Shown here piece by piece: positions 50,086-59,482 of a stretch of 64,000 bases of DNA. The notes below the pieces were generated by a model. It was given only the letters and a program-made list of their open reading frames with translations, ran no database searches and was not told the origin of the DNA. The stretch is from CAYZWU01 sp964482235 (lineage in GTDB: Bacteria; Planctomycetota; B15-G4; CAYZWU01). The position numbers were made by a program, and so were the translations under genes. Location: positions 1-64,000 of the forward strand of contig CAYZWU010000028.1 of the NCBI GenBank assembly GCA_964482235.1, read 5' to 3'. Each line of letters opens with the position of its first letter. Positions within the stretch are counted from its first letter, which is position 1.

Positions 50086-50370
50086 TTGATCGAAAAGAAA
50101 ACAGTCCGCCACGTGGCCAAACTGGCGAGGTTGGGGATCGGCGAGAAAGAGCTCGAAGAGTACGCTGCTCAGCTGGAACGAATCCTCGCCCACCTCTCCT
50201 CCATCAGCGAGATCGATACCGAGTCCGTCGCTCCGCTGAGCCATCCTCTCGAAACGGAAGGCTCTCTCCGCGAAGACCGCGCTGAACCGTCGCTTCCCCG
50301 CTCCGCCCTCACGGCCAACACGAGGCATGCCCATGAAGGCTTCTACAGGGTGAAGAAGGTGCTCGAATGA
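50086..50370 (+). CDS. gatC: Asp-tRNA(Asn)/Glu-tRNA(Gln) amidotransferase subunit C
   Basis: 94 aa, typical GatC: VRHVAKLARLGIGEKELEEYAAQLERILAHLSSISEIDTESVAPLSHPLE and the Asp/Arg-rich end LREDRAEPSLPRSALTANTRHAHEGFYRVKKVL. It stabilises GatA and connects it to GatB. The start is TTG 50086, supported by AGGAG at 50074-50078. The stop overlaps the gatA start (ATGA). Confidence 0.93.
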   Translation: MIEKKTVRHVAKLARLGIGEKELEEYAAQLERILAHLSSISEIDTESVAPLSHPLETEGSLREDRAEPSLPRSALTANTRHAHEGFYRVKKVLE

Positions 50371-51839
50371 GCTTCCCCTTTTCAGCCGACCGGATCGCCG
50401 GGCTTTGCCGCTCAGGACAGCTCAGCCCCCTCGAGGTTGTGAACGAGACGCTGCGAAGGATCGAAAGGCTGGAACCGCGCATCGAGGCATTTCTTCATGT
50501 CGACAGCCGGGGCGCCCGGGCGAGAGCCAGGAAGCTCGAGGGGGCCGGATCTGCGGGGAAGGATGGCCTCCTCTACGGCGTGCCGGTGGCGGTGAAGGAC
50601 AATATCTGCGTGAAGGGGATGCCCCAGACCTGCGCGTCGCGCATTCTCGACGGGTATCAGCCGCCGTACGACGCCTTCGTGGTGGAGCGGATCGAGGCCC
50701 AGGGCGGGATCGTGGTGGGCAAGACGAACATGGACGAGTTCGGCATGGGATCGTCCACCGAGCATTCGGCCGTGAAGAAGAGCTTCAACCCCTGGGGCAG
50801 GAAGCTGATCCCCGGCGGCTCGTCGGGCGGATCGGCGGCGGCCGTGGCTGCCCGGGTCGTTCCGCTGGCCCTCGGTTCGGACACGGGAGGGTCGATCCGG
50901 CAGCCCGCCGCGATGTGCGGCGCGGTAGGCTTCAAGCCGACCTACGGGACCGTGTCCCGCTTCGGACTGACAGCCTTCGCCTCCTCTCTCGACCAGATCG
51001 GGCCGATGGCTGCCGATGTGCGCGGCGCGGCGCTCCTGTTCGAGGCGATACGAGGCCATGATCCCAGGGACTCCACCTCGCTCTCCCTCCCTGCAGGAGA
51101 TGATCTCTCGCGGCTGCCCGACGATCTGGACGGCCTCAGAATCGGTGTTCCGGCCCAGTACATGGACGACAGGATCGACGCCGGCATCACCGGCCTGATC
51201 CGCGGCTCCCTCGGGGAGCTCGAGGAAATGGGAGCCTCGATCCGCGAGATCGACATGCCGCTGACAGGCCATGCCATTGCGGTCTACTACCTGGTCGCCA
51301 CAGCGGAGGCCTCGTCGAACCTGGCCCGGTACGACGGTGTTCGCTTCGGGCCCAGGAGAGAGGGAGACGACGTCGAGGCATCGTACGCGGCAACGCGGAA
51401 CCAGGGATTCGGCGCCGAGGTGAAGCGGCGGATCATGCTGGGCACCTTCGCCCTGAGCGCCGGCTATCACGAAGACTGGTACATGAAGGCACTGAAGGTG
51501 AGACGGATGATTCGCGACGAGTTCAGACGCGCTTTCCGGGAGGTCGACCTGATCGCCGGACCGGTTTCGCCGCTGCCGGCCTTCGAGGTCGATGAACGGA
51601 TCGCCGATCCGCTCGCCATGTATCTGACGGACAGCCTGACCGTTCCCGCTTCCCTGGCGGGGCTCCCGGCCGTGTCACTCCCTTGCGGGCTGCTGGAGGG
51701 CCGAAAACCGGTCGGTCTGCAGGTGATCGGACCGGCCCTGAAGGACGGGCTCGTGCTCCAGGCGGCGCGGGCCTTCGAGAAGAACCGGAAAGGCGGAGCT
51801 CTGATTCCTCCCCTGGCCGATGCCCTGGACGAAAGATGA
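50367..51839 (+). CDS. gatA: Asp-tRNA(Asn)/Glu-tRNA(Gln) amidotransferase subunit A
   Basis: 490-aa amidase-signature glutaminase. The Lys of the Ser-Ser-Lys triad is in VPVAVKDNICVKG and the Ser pair in PGGSSGGSAAAVAARVVPLALGSDTGGSIRQPAA, all intact. It releases ammonia from glutamine for transamidation by GatB. It is preceded by gatC with a 4-bp overlap, and gatB follows after 15 bp. The presence of AsnRS at 34.7 kb suggests the main duty here is Gln-tRNA formation. Confidence 0.96.
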   Translation: MSFPFSADRIAGLCRSGQLSPLEVVNETLRRIERLEPRIEAFLHVDSRGARARARKLEGAGSAGKDGLLYGVPVAVKDNICVKGMPQTCASRILDGYQPPYDAFVVERIEAQGGIVVGKTNMDEFGMGSSTEHSAVKKSFNPWGRKLIPGGSSGGSAAAVAARVVPLALGSDTGGSIRQPAAMCGAVGFKPTYGTVSRFGLTAFASSLDQIGPMAADVRGAALLFEAIRGHDPRDSTSLSLPAGDDLSRLPDDLDGLRIGVPAQYMDDRIDAGITGLIRGSLGELEEMGASIREIDMPLTGHAIAVYYLVATAEASSNLARYDGVRFGPRREGDDVEASYAATRNQGFGAEVKRRIMLGTFALSAGYHEDWYMKALKVRRMIRDEFRRAFREVDLIAGPVSPLPAFEVDERIADPLAMYLTDSLTVPASLAGLPAVSLPCGLLEGRKPVGLQVIGPALKDGLVLQAARAFEKNRKGGALIPPLADALDER

Positions 51840-51854
51840 AACCGGATCCGTGAC

Positions 51855-53288
51855 ATGCGCTATGAAACGACCATCGGACTCGAGGTTCACGTTCAGCTGA
51901 AGACGCGATCGAAGCTCTTCTGCTCCTGCCGCAACGGCTTCGGCAGGGAGAGGAACACCCTGACCTGTCCGGTCTGCACAGGCCAGCCCGGTGCACTCCC
52001 CGCGGTGAACCGGGAGGCCCTTCATCTCGCCGTCACGGCTGGGCTGGCTCTCGATGCCGCCGTCCCGCCGGTCACGCACTTCGACAGGAAGAACTACTTC
52101 TATCCCGACCTGCCCAAGGGATACCAGATCTCCCAGTTCAGCCATCCCGTGGCCGAGAAGGGTTTCATCGAGATCGCCCCAAAGGACGGCGCGTCGAGGC
52201 GGATCGGCATCGCGCGCGTGGTCCTCGAGGAGGATGCGGGCAAGACGATTCATGTCGAAAACAGTGATACCAGCCTCGTTGATCTGAACCGGTGCGGCGT
52301 CCCCCTCGTCGAGATCGTGAGCGAGCCCGAGATCCGCTCTCCCGGCGAAGCGCGCTCCTACCTCCTCTCCCTGAAGCGCCTGATGCAGTACATCGAGGCA
52401 TCGGACTGCGACATGGAGAAGGGCTCGCTTCGCTGCGACGCCAACGTCTCGATCCGGCCTCGAGGTCAGGAGGAACTCGGCACGCGGACGGAGATCAAGA
52501 ACCTCAACTCCTTCCGCAACGTGGAGAAGTCTCTCGCCTTCGAGATCGAGCGCCAGGCGGCGATCCTCGATGCGGGAGGAAAGGTCCTGCAGGAAACGCG
52601 CACCTGGAGGGAATCGGAGGAGGTGACGGCGCCGCTCCGGTCGAAGGAGGAGTCCCGCGACTACCGCTACTTTCCCGAGCCCGACATTCCGCCCTTTCCC
52701 ATACCCGAGAGCCTCAGGGAGGAGCTCCGCGCGCGGCTGCCGGAAAATCCGGTTGCCCGGGAGCGCCGCTTCATCTCGGAGTTCGGCCTGGCCTGCAACG
52801 ACGCCGCCTTTCTGATCGAGGACAGGAAGACGGCGGACTTCTTCGAGGCCTGCGCTGCTCTCTGCGGCCGGCCGGTGGAGGCGGCGCTCTGGATCAGGAC
52901 AGCCGTGAAGGAGGAGATGAACCGCCAGGGCGCCCCAATCGACGGCATCGGGATAGAGCCGCTCCACGTGGCCCGTATCATCGAGATGAAGGAAAGCGGT
53001 GCGATCTCCCACCAGGCGGCGCGGAGGATCACTCCCGTCATGGCCGAGACAGGGAAGATGCCGGAAGAGCTGGCAAGGGAGTTGAACCTCCTCCAGGTCT
53101 CCGACGACACCGTGCTGGAGGAGCTGGTCGAATCAGCCATCGCCCGCAGCACCGAGGCGGTCACCCAGTACCGCCGCGGCAAGGAATCCGCGCTGAACGC
53201 TCTCGTCGGCGAGGTGATGCGGTCCTCCGGAGGCCGGGCCGATCCCCATTCCGTGCGCAGGCTCCTTCTCGAGAAGCTCAGCTCCTGA
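51855..53288 (+). CDS. gatB: Asp-tRNA(Asn)/Glu-tRNA(Gln) amidotransferase subunit B
   Basis: 477 aa. The cradle domain has IGLEVHVQLKTRSKLFCSC, CPVCTGQPGALPAVN (zinc-type Cys pairs), FDRKNYFYPDLPKGYQISQF and GSLRCDANVSIRP. The kinase-like part has KNLNSFRNVEKSLAFEIERQ, and RDYRYFPEPDIPP precedes a C-terminal YqeY-like tail. It activates the tRNA-bound Glu/Asp with ATP and amidates it with ammonia from GatA. Last gene of the cluster, convergent with the EEP-family gene. Confidence 0.96.
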   Translation: MRYETTIGLEVHVQLKTRSKLFCSCRNGFGRERNTLTCPVCTGQPGALPAVNREALHLAVTAGLALDAAVPPVTHFDRKNYFYPDLPKGYQISQFSHPVAEKGFIEIAPKDGASRRIGIARVVLEEDAGKTIHVENSDTSLVDLNRCGVPLVEIVSEPEIRSPGEARSYLLSLKRLMQYIEASDCDMEKGSLRCDANVSIRPRGQEELGTRTEIKNLNSFRNVEKSLAFEIERQAAILDAGGKVLQETRTWRESEEVTAPLRSKEESRDYRYFPEPDIPPFPIPESLREELRARLPENPVARERRFISEFGLACNDAAFLIEDRKTADFFEACAALCGRPVEAALWIRTAVKEEMNRQGAPIDGIGIEPLHVARIIEMKESGAISHQAARRITPVMAETGKMPEELARELNLLQVSDDTVLEELVESAIARSTEAVTQYRRGKESALNALVGEVMRSSGGRADPHSVRRLLLEKLSS

Positions 53289-53325
53289 TCAACCCGCCGA
53301 TCGTATCCCGCCGCCAAAGACTCTC

Positions 53326-54246
53326 TCAGCGAGCCCACCGGATCTCTGCAGCCACGGGCAGGTGATCGGAGATCCTGTCCGGCAGTACGGCGTGATGGAC
53401 CGCTTCGAGATCGTCCGAGAAGAGGATCCAGTCGTACCGCTTCTCGAGGAGGGGAAAGGTGATCAGGTCTTCCGCACCGGGCCGGTGCGCTTGCAGGGAG
53501 AGCTTCTTCTTCAGGAGGCTGACGGCCGAGCCCTTCTCCGCACAGCTGGAGTTGAAATCGCCCATGACGATGGCGGGCCGCCTGCGTTCCAGCAGCGCGG
53601 CGGCGAGCTCTTCCGCCTGTTCGATCCTGACGGAACGGCGTGAGAAGTCGAGGTGCACCGAGACGATGTCCATCTCCTTTCCCGACAAGGGCGGCCATTC
53701 CAGCTTGCAGACCAGGTAGCCCTTGGAAAACGTCGGGGGCGACGGCTCGAAGGTCACGGAGAGAGGATCTTCGAGCTCGATTTTCGAGAGTATCGCCGTA
53801 CCGTAGGAGAGGGTCCTGCTTCGCACATGCTCGCCTCTCACGAAATAGGAATACTCCGCCTTGTCGGCCAGATAGGCCACATGGTCGAAGCGCCCGCTCC
53901 AGAAGGAGGGCCCGTCCGCCTCCTGCAAGGCCACGACAGCGGCTCTCTCCCGCCGGAGAAGAGCGGCCAGTTCATCCAGGTTGGCTCTGATGTCCCCTTC
54001 GCTCTGAAGGAGCTGATTCGGGCCGTCCCTGCGTCCATGGGCGATGTTCACGGTGAGGACCTTCAGGCGATCAGTGGACGGGCCGCTGCTCCGGCTTTCC
54101 CGTGCCGGAACGCCTTCCATTGTCTTGATCACGGGATGCGACTCGCGCTCCCCGGTCAGGCAGGTCGTGATCCCGAAAATAGCCGCGCCTCCCGCCGCCA
54201 GGAACCCGGCAGCCAGAAACGCGATTCGCCGCCATCGACGAGCCAC
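53326..54246 (-). CDS. Endonuclease/exonuclease/phosphatase-family protein, membrane-anchored
   Basis: 306 aa. A basic start and hydrophobic helix (about 8-29) suggest an anchor or signal. Then comes an EEP domain: LKVLTVNIAHGR, VVALQEAD (catalytic Glu), LSYGTAILSKIEL, DIVSVHLDF, IVMGDFNSS (Asp-Asn pair) and ISDHLPVAAEI (Asp-His). All EEP catalytic residues are present. It could be an external DNase, phospholipase/sphingomyelinase or phosphatase; no subtype is assigned. The GTG start lies 3 bp after guaA, with GGGAG at 6 nt. Confidence 0.82.
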   Translation of the reverse strand: MARRWRRIAFLAAGFLAAGGAAIFGITTCLTGERESHPVIKTMEGVPARESRSSGPSTDRLKVLTVNIAHGRRDGPNQLLQSEGDIRANLDELAALLRRERAAVVALQEADGPSFWSGRFDHVAYLADKAEYSYFVRGEHVRSRTLSYGTAILSKIELEDPLSVTFEPSPPTFSKGYLVCKLEWPPLSGKEMDIVSVHLDFSRRSVRIEQAEELAAALLERRRPAIVMGDFNSSCAEKGSAVSLLKKKLSLQAHRPGAEDLITFPLLEKRYDWILFSDDLEAVHHAVLPDRISDHLPVAAEIRWAR

Positions 54247-54249
54247 GGC

Positions 54250-55794
54250 TCACTCCCACTCGATCGTGGCCGGCGGCTTGCTGGAGATGTCATAGACGAC
54301 GCGATTGACGCCCTTCACCTCGTTGATGATCCGGTTCGAGATGATGGCGAGCAGATCGTAGGGGAGGCGGGCCCAGTCCGCGGTCATGAAGTCCTCTGTG
54401 ACCACGGCTCGAACGGCGATCACCCGTCCGTATGTTCTGGCATCGCCCATCACGCCCACGGACTTGACCGGCAGAAGAACGGCGAAGACCTGCGACGTCC
54501 GCTCGTACTGACCGGCGTTGCGCAGCTCCTCGAGCACGATGGCGTCCGCCTCCCTCAGGATCTCCAGGTCTTCCAGGATCACGAGACCGGGGATCCGTAC
54601 CGCCAGGCCCGGCCCGGGGAAGGGATGGCGGTTCACGATCGACTCGGGAAGGCCGAGGATGCGGCCTATCTCGCGCACCTCGTCCTTGAAGAGGTCGCGG
54701 AGCGGCTCCACCAGCTCGAATCCGAGCTCCTCGGGCAGGCCGCCCACGTTGTGGTGCGTCTTGATCGTGGCCGAAGGGCCGCCGTGCGCCGACGTGGACT
54801 CGATCACGTCGGGGTAGAGCGTCCCCTGGGCTAGATAGCGGATCCCTCTCAGCTGCTCGGCAACCTCCCTGAACACGTCGATGAAGGTATGCCCGATCCG
54901 TCTCCGTTTCTCCTCCGGATCGGAGACGCCGCTCAGGGCATCGAGGAATCGCTGCGAGGCATCGACATGATGCAGCCTGACGTTGAAGTGGTCCTTGAAG
55001 GTCGAAACGACCTGATCGGCCTCCCCCTTGCGGAGAAAGCAGTTGTCCACGAAGATGCACTCCAGGTCCTCGCCGATGGCCCTGTTGATCAGGAGGGCGG
55101 CCACCGAGGAGTCCACGCCGCCGGATAGCCCGAGCACGACCTTCTCCCCTGCCACGCTTCGCCGGATCGACTCGACGGCTGTGTCGATGTACGACGACAT
55201 TTCCCAGTCGCCGTGGACATTGCAGACGCCGTAGAGGAAGTTGCGGAGGATCTGCGTCCCCTGCTCGGTGTGCGTGACCTCGGGGTGGAACTGGAGGCCG
55301 AAGAACCGCCCATCCTCTCCGGTGACGGCGGCACAGCGGCATGTGGCCGAGGATGCCACGGCTCGATAGCCGTCAGGAAGGCCGGTGCAGACATCGCCAT
55401 GGCTCATCCAGACGACCGACTCCTCCTTCAGGTTGAGGAACAGGGGATGGGACGTGTCGAACCGCACCTTCGTCCGGCCGTATTCGCCGCCCTCATCACC
55501 CGGAGTGACATCGCCGCCGCGGACACGGACCGTGGCGTGCATGCCGTAGCAGATACCGAGCACGGGAATCCCGAGATCGAACAGCGAGCTCTCCACCGAG
55601 GGCGCTCCCGTCTCGTAGATCGAGCTCGGCCCTCCGGAAAAGATGAGCGCCGCCGGCTTCAGCGCCTCGATCTCCTCCTGCTTTGCCGTGCAGGGAAGAA
55701 TGATGCTGTACACCTTGAGCTCCCTCACTCGCCGGGCGATGAGCTGGGTGTACTGGGATCCGAAATCGAGAATGACCACCTTCTCGCTAGTCAA
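54250..55794 (-). CDS. guaA: GMP synthase (glutamine-hydrolysing)
   Basis: 514 aa. The glutaminase domain has VVILDFGSQYTQLIARRVRE, the nucleophile in LGICYGMH and the His-Glu pair in LQFHPEVTHTEQG. The ATP-pyrophosphatase P-loop is VVLGLSGGVDSSVAALL. The dimerisation domain has NRHPFPGPGLAVRIPG, and it ends ISSKPPATIEWE. It converts XMP to GMP. The first Met (55830) would overlap guaB. TTG 55794 has a perfect AAGGAGG at 5 nt and is chosen. Confidence 0.96.
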   Translation of the reverse strand: MTSEKVVILDFGSQYTQLIARRVRELKVYSIILPCTAKQEEIEALKPAALIFSGGPSSIYETGAPSVESSLFDLGIPVLGICYGMHATVRVRGGDVTPGDEGGEYGRTKVRFDTSHPLFLNLKEESVVWMSHGDVCTGLPDGYRAVASSATCRCAAVTGEDGRFFGLQFHPEVTHTEQGTQILRNFLYGVCNVHGDWEMSSYIDTAVESIRRSVAGEKVVLGLSGGVDSSVAALLINRAIGEDLECIFVDNCFLRKGEADQVVSTFKDHFNVRLHHVDASQRFLDALSGVSDPEEKRRRIGHTFIDVFREVAEQLRGIRYLAQGTLYPDVIESTSAHGGPSATIKTHHNVGGLPEELGFELVEPLRDLFKDEVREIGRILGLPESIVNRHPFPGPGLAVRIPGLVILEDLEILREADAIVLEELRNAGQYERTSQVFAVLLPVKSVGVMGDARTYGRVIAVRAVVTEDFMTADWARLPYDLLAIISNRIINEVKGVNRVVYDISSKPPATIEWE

Positions 55795-55816
55795 GCTGTC
55801 CTCCTTCCGGACGGGA

Positions 55817-57271
55817 TCATGAATCGACAAAGTAATTGGGCGCCTCGCGCGTGATCTGGATGTCGTGCGGGTGGTTCTCCCTCAGGGTGGCGGGAGAGAC
55901 CCTGATGAAGCGGCCCCTCGTGTAGAGCTGCTCCAGGGTCTCCGCCCCCGTGTACCCCATGCCCGAACGGACTCCGCCGACGAGCTGGTAGACGAAGGTG
56001 GAGAGGGCGCCCTTGTACGGGACGAGTCCTTCCACGCCTTCGGGCACGAGCTTCTCGGGAGTGGGACTGTCGGACTGGCGGTACCTGTCGCTCGATCCGT
56101 CCATCATGGCACCGAGCGAGCCCATGCCGCGGATCGTCTTGAACGACCTCCCCTTGAAGATCACGCTTTCACCGGGGGATTCGTCCATCCCGGCAAAGAG
56201 GCTCCCCATCATCACGCTGTTGGCTCCGGCCACGATGGCTTTCACCACGTCTCCCGAGGCGCGAATCCCGCCGTCGGCAATGACCGGAACCCCGGCCGGC
56301 TTCGCCACGGCGGCACAGGAGGCCACGGCCGTGACCTGCGGCATTCCGATGCCGGTCACCACCCGGGTGGTGCAGATCGATCCGGGGCCGATGCCGACCT
56401 TGACGGCATCGACGCCGGCGGCGACGAGGTCCTCGGCCGCCTCCTTGGTGGCGATGTTGCCGGCCGCCACGTCGATCTTGAAGGAGCGCTTGATCTCCCG
56501 CACCGTCTCGATCACGTTCCGTGAATGGCCGTGCGCCGTGTCGACGACGAGGACGTCGCAGCCTGCCTCGATCAGCCCGTCGCAGCGATCGAGATCGAAG
56601 ACGCCCACGGCAGCTCCGACCCGCAGCCGGCCACGCTCATCGCGGCAGGCCGCGGGGAACTGCTTCAGTCCCTTGATGTCTCGCATGGTGATCAGCCCGA
56701 GGAGCTCGCCGGCGTCGTTCGTGAGGATCAGCTTCTCCACCTTGTGCTTGTGAAGGATATGCTCCGCGTCGGCCAGGCTCGTCTTGGCGGGAGCGGTGAC
56801 CAGGTCCCTGGTCATGATCTCCTCCACCTTGAGGTCCTTTTCCCACTGGAAGCGGAGGTCGCGGTTGGTGAGGATGCCGACCACCTTCCGGTTCTTCACG
56901 ATGGGAACGCCGGAGATGGTGTGCGTGGTCATCACCTCCCGCGCCCGGCTGATCGGGGCGCTGGGCGGCAGGGTCACGGGATCGACGATCACGCCGTTGG
57001 CGCTCCGCTTGACGATATCGACCTCGCGAACCTGGTCATCGACCGACATGTTCTTGTGAATGATGCCGATCCCCCCCTCGCGGGCCAGGGCGATGGCCAT
57101 GCGCGATTCGGTCACCGTGTCCATGGCAGCGCTGGAGAACGGGATGTTCAGCTCGACGTTCCTGGAAAAGTAGGTTCTCGTATCCACCTCCGACGGCATG
57201 ATGTCGGACCTGTTGGGCAGAACGAGAACGTCGTCGAAGGTAATGGCTTCCGTGATGTTGTCAGTCAGCAT
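55817..57271 (-). CDS. guaB: IMP dehydrogenase
   Basis: 484 aa. TIM barrel with two inserted CBS domains (about 95-210, MTTHTISGVPIVKNRKVVGILTNRDL and PAKTSLADAEHILHKHKVEKLILTNDAGELLGLITMRDI). The catalytic Cys loop is GIGPGSICTTRVVTGIGMPQ, the flap includes GMGSLGAMMDGSSDRY, and YTGAETLEQL is near the end. It oxidises IMP to XMP with NAD, feeding GuaA 22 bp downstream. The CBS pair implies adenine-nucleotide control. Start ATG with AAGGAGAAG upstream. Confidence 0.97.
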   Translation of the reverse strand: MLTDNITEAITFDDVLVLPNRSDIMPSEVDTRTYFSRNVELNIPFSSAAMDTVTESRMAIALAREGGIGIIHKNMSVDDQVREVDIVKRSANGVIVDPVTLPPSAPISRAREVMTTHTISGVPIVKNRKVVGILTNRDLRFQWEKDLKVEEIMTRDLVTAPAKTSLADAEHILHKHKVEKLILTNDAGELLGLITMRDIKGLKQFPAACRDERGRLRVGAAVGVFDLDRCDGLIEAGCDVLVVDTAHGHSRNVIETVREIKRSFKIDVAAGNIATKEAAEDLVAAGVDAVKVGIGPGSICTTRVVTGIGMPQVTAVASCAAVAKPAGVPVIADGGIRASGDVVKAIVAGANSVMMGSLFAGMDESPGESVIFKGRSFKTIRGMGSLGAMMDGSSDRYRQSDSPTPEKLVPEGVEGLVPYKGALSTFVYQLVGGVRSGMGYTGAETLEQLYTRGRFIRVSPATLRENHPHDIQITREAPNYFVDS

Positions 57272-58047
57272 TGTTCTTCTCCTTCTCCAACCGGATCATC
57301 GGAAAAAAATTAAAGAAACGGATGGATTGGACGGAGTCATGGAATGAAAAGGAAACCGCCATTGTTCCACACGGAGGGTGAAACCGGGGTAGATTGGCAA
57401 GAAAAACCCGGAAACTCATCTGGAAAAGCCGTTTCCGAAGGCTCAAGTTCACCATTGGAACGATATATATTCAAACCTTATGGAAATCCAGAGAAAAATC
57501 GATCCGGGGAAGGAAGGCGGAGTGGAGTGCGCCGTGGGCAACAACATAAAGAGGGCCCCTTCGGTTAAAACCTCCAGGACCCCGAAAACAAGAAGGAGGA
57601 GAATCAATATCCTTATCGGAATTCGGGGCCAGGTACTTTATTTCAGCACTCTCTTTTTGTCGGAATGCCCGAAACGGCCATAGGGAGAATCCCCTACCCC
57701 CTTCTGTGGAGAATTCCACCTCATCGCACAAAAAAAAAATAAACCGGCAAAGGAATCTCCCCTGAATGCGAGCGACCGGCAAAGAAGCCCCCATGAAATT
57801 GACTAACAGCTGAAACCGATTGACAAAAACAAGGTTATCTTACGTTTCCCATTGTTGCCATCTTGAACGACGGGGGAAGCGGTTAGGGATCATAGACTTG
57901 AGCGTCTCGATATGAATTAAAATGAAACGTTGATTATTGCTCTAGAATGTTTCAAAATGATTAAGTTTACTATGCAGATTCAGTGCAAAAGCACTATGTA
58001 TATTTTCAGATCCCGTTGGCCAAGAATACTGTTTAAGGATAAGTCGC
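57272..58047. other. 776-bp AT-richer intergenic region with inverted TGAAAC/GTTTCA elements
   Basis: No gene supported; the small frames at 57344-57568, 57480-57683 and 57930-58205 have no ribosome site or protein-like composition. The region is visibly AT-richer than what lies to the left. TTGACA occurs at 57820 without a good -10. TGAAAC (57923-57928) and GTTTCA (57949-57954) form an inverted pair, and AGTGC/GCACT makes a hairpin at 57982-57995. The GTTTCA word recurs at the sigma54 promoter downstream. Small hairpins lie at 57681-57719. It must contain the guaB promoter (minus) and the activator-gene promoter (plus). Confidence 0.5.
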
Positions 58048-59457
58048 TTGAACCCAGAATCATTTGGTCAGATCGAAGGTCTGTTCGACGCCCCGCTGGA
58101 GGTTGCTCCGCTTCTGGACCAGTTGCCCCTGGGCATTATGATCCTCAGCCTGGATCAAAAGATCCTGTTTCTGAACAGCGCCTTCGAGGCTTTGACCGGA
58201 TTTGATCGCGATGAAGTTCATCATGTTCCCTGTTGCCATGTGCTCAGGACGGATATATGCAACGATCGTTGTCCCATTTTGAACACAGGCGACAGCGTCA
58301 AGCCGGCTCCGCAGACGGGGACGATTCTCATCAGCTCGCGCGAGAAGATCGACGTGCGCTTGACGGCAAGTGCGCTGCGCGACCGGAATGGGCGCATCAT
58401 CGGATACATGGAAACGGTCGAGGATCTCGGGACGCATCACCAGATCATGGATCATCAGCGCGATCTGCAAGGATTCAGCCAGATTGTGGGGCGTTCTCCG
58501 CCCATGCAGAAGCTGTTCAGTCTTGTTCCCGTCGTTGCCCAGACCGATTCCTCGCTGCTCATCACCGGAGAGACGGGCACGGGCAAAGATATCCTGGCCG
58601 AGGCGATCCACGAAACATCGGACCGCAGCGACGGGCCTTTCATCAAGGTGAACTGCGGCGCGCTTCCCGAGACGCTGCTCGAGTCCGAGCTGTTCGGTCA
58701 CAAGAAGGGCGCTTTCACCGGGGCGGAGAGCGACAAGATGGGGCGTGTACGCCTGGCTCATAACGGCACGCTCTACCTTACGGAGATCGGCGATCTCTCC
58801 CTCCCGCTCCAGGTCAAGCTGCTGACCTTTCTCGATGACAAGATCGTTTACCCCCTGGGAGATGCCGATGGATATCACGTCGATGTGCGGATCATTGCAG
58901 CCACGCACCGCGATCTGATGCAGATGACCAGGGATAACGCCTTCCGTCAGGATCTGCTGTTCCGGCTGAATGTGGTTCGTTTTCATCTGCCGCCCCTGAG
59001 GGAGAGGGATGGAGATGTTCGCCTGCTCCTGGACCATTTCCTGAAGATCTTCTCCGTAAGGTTCGGCAAATCTCTCAAGGGATTTACTCGGACGGCGCAG
59101 GAGCTGCTGCTGAACTATGCCTACCCCGGAAATGTACGCGAGCTCAGAAATATCGTGGAATACTCAACCAGCATATGTCCCGTGGAGATGATCGGGCTGG
59201 AGCATCTGCCCGCCTACCTGGGAGAGCCGCTGCTCGATGTGGGCGGCGAAACAGGCGACGTGTCCCACGTCGAGGAGCCGGTGAGCTGGTCCTCCAAGGA
59301 AGCGGCGCCGGGGATGAACTGGGCCGCCATCGAGCGTCAGCTCATTGTCGACACCTTGGTCAAGGCCAAGGGGCACAGAAGCAGGGCCGCGGAGATGCTG
59401 GGCTGGGGGCGTTCCACGCTATGGCGGAAGATGAAGTTCCACGGACTCGAATCGTGA
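58048..59457 (+). CDS. PAS-domain sigma54-dependent activator (bacterial enhancer-binding protein)
   Basis: 469 aa. A PAS domain (about 20-130) carries a Cys cluster, Cys62/63/71/75 (CCHVLRTDICNDRC), that may bind a metal, Fe-S or act as a redox switch. The AAA+ domain has Walker A GETGTGKD (174-181), the sigma54-contact loop GAFTGA (221-226), the sensor/arginine-finger region and LRERDGDVRLLLDHFL. A Fis-type HTH ends the protein (LIVDTLVKAKGHRSRAAEMLGWGRSTLWRKM). Walker B is TLYLTEIGD, with Thr245 where most relatives have Asp. The start is TTG after AAGGA at 8 nt. No receiver domain: sensing appears to be by PAS. Likely acts on the sigma54 site at 62235. Confidence 0.93.
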   Translation: MNPESFGQIEGLFDAPLEVAPLLDQLPLGIMILSLDQKILFLNSAFEALTGFDRDEVHHVPCCHVLRTDICNDRCPILNTGDSVKPAPQTGTILISSREKIDVRLTASALRDRNGRIIGYMETVEDLGTHHQIMDHQRDLQGFSQIVGRSPPMQKLFSLVPVVAQTDSSLLITGETGTGKDILAEAIHETSDRSDGPFIKVNCGALPETLLESELFGHKKGAFTGAESDKMGRVRLAHNGTLYLTEIGDLSLPLQVKLLTFLDDKIVYPLGDADGYHVDVRIIAATHRDLMQMTRDNAFRQDLLFRLNVVRFHLPPLRERDGDVRLLLDHFLKIFSVRFGKSLKGFTRTAQELLLNYAYPGNVRELRNIVEYSTSICPVEMIGLEHLPAYLGEPLLDVGGETGDVSHVEEPVSWSSKEAAPGMNWAAIERQLIVDTLVKAKGHRSRAAEMLGWGRSTLWRKMKFHGLES

Positions 59458-59482
59458 AATGGCGTTGATGAAGGGTACCGAA

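Noticed and set aside
57344..57683. Two small frames (74 and 67 aa) in the guaB-activator gap
   Set aside because: No ribosome site, no domain, low-complexity basic composition.
58016..58032. TTGGCCAAGAATACTGT as a sigma54 promoter before the activator gene
   Set aside because: The -24 GG fits, but the -12 GC is TG and the start codon would be only about 5 nt after initiation.
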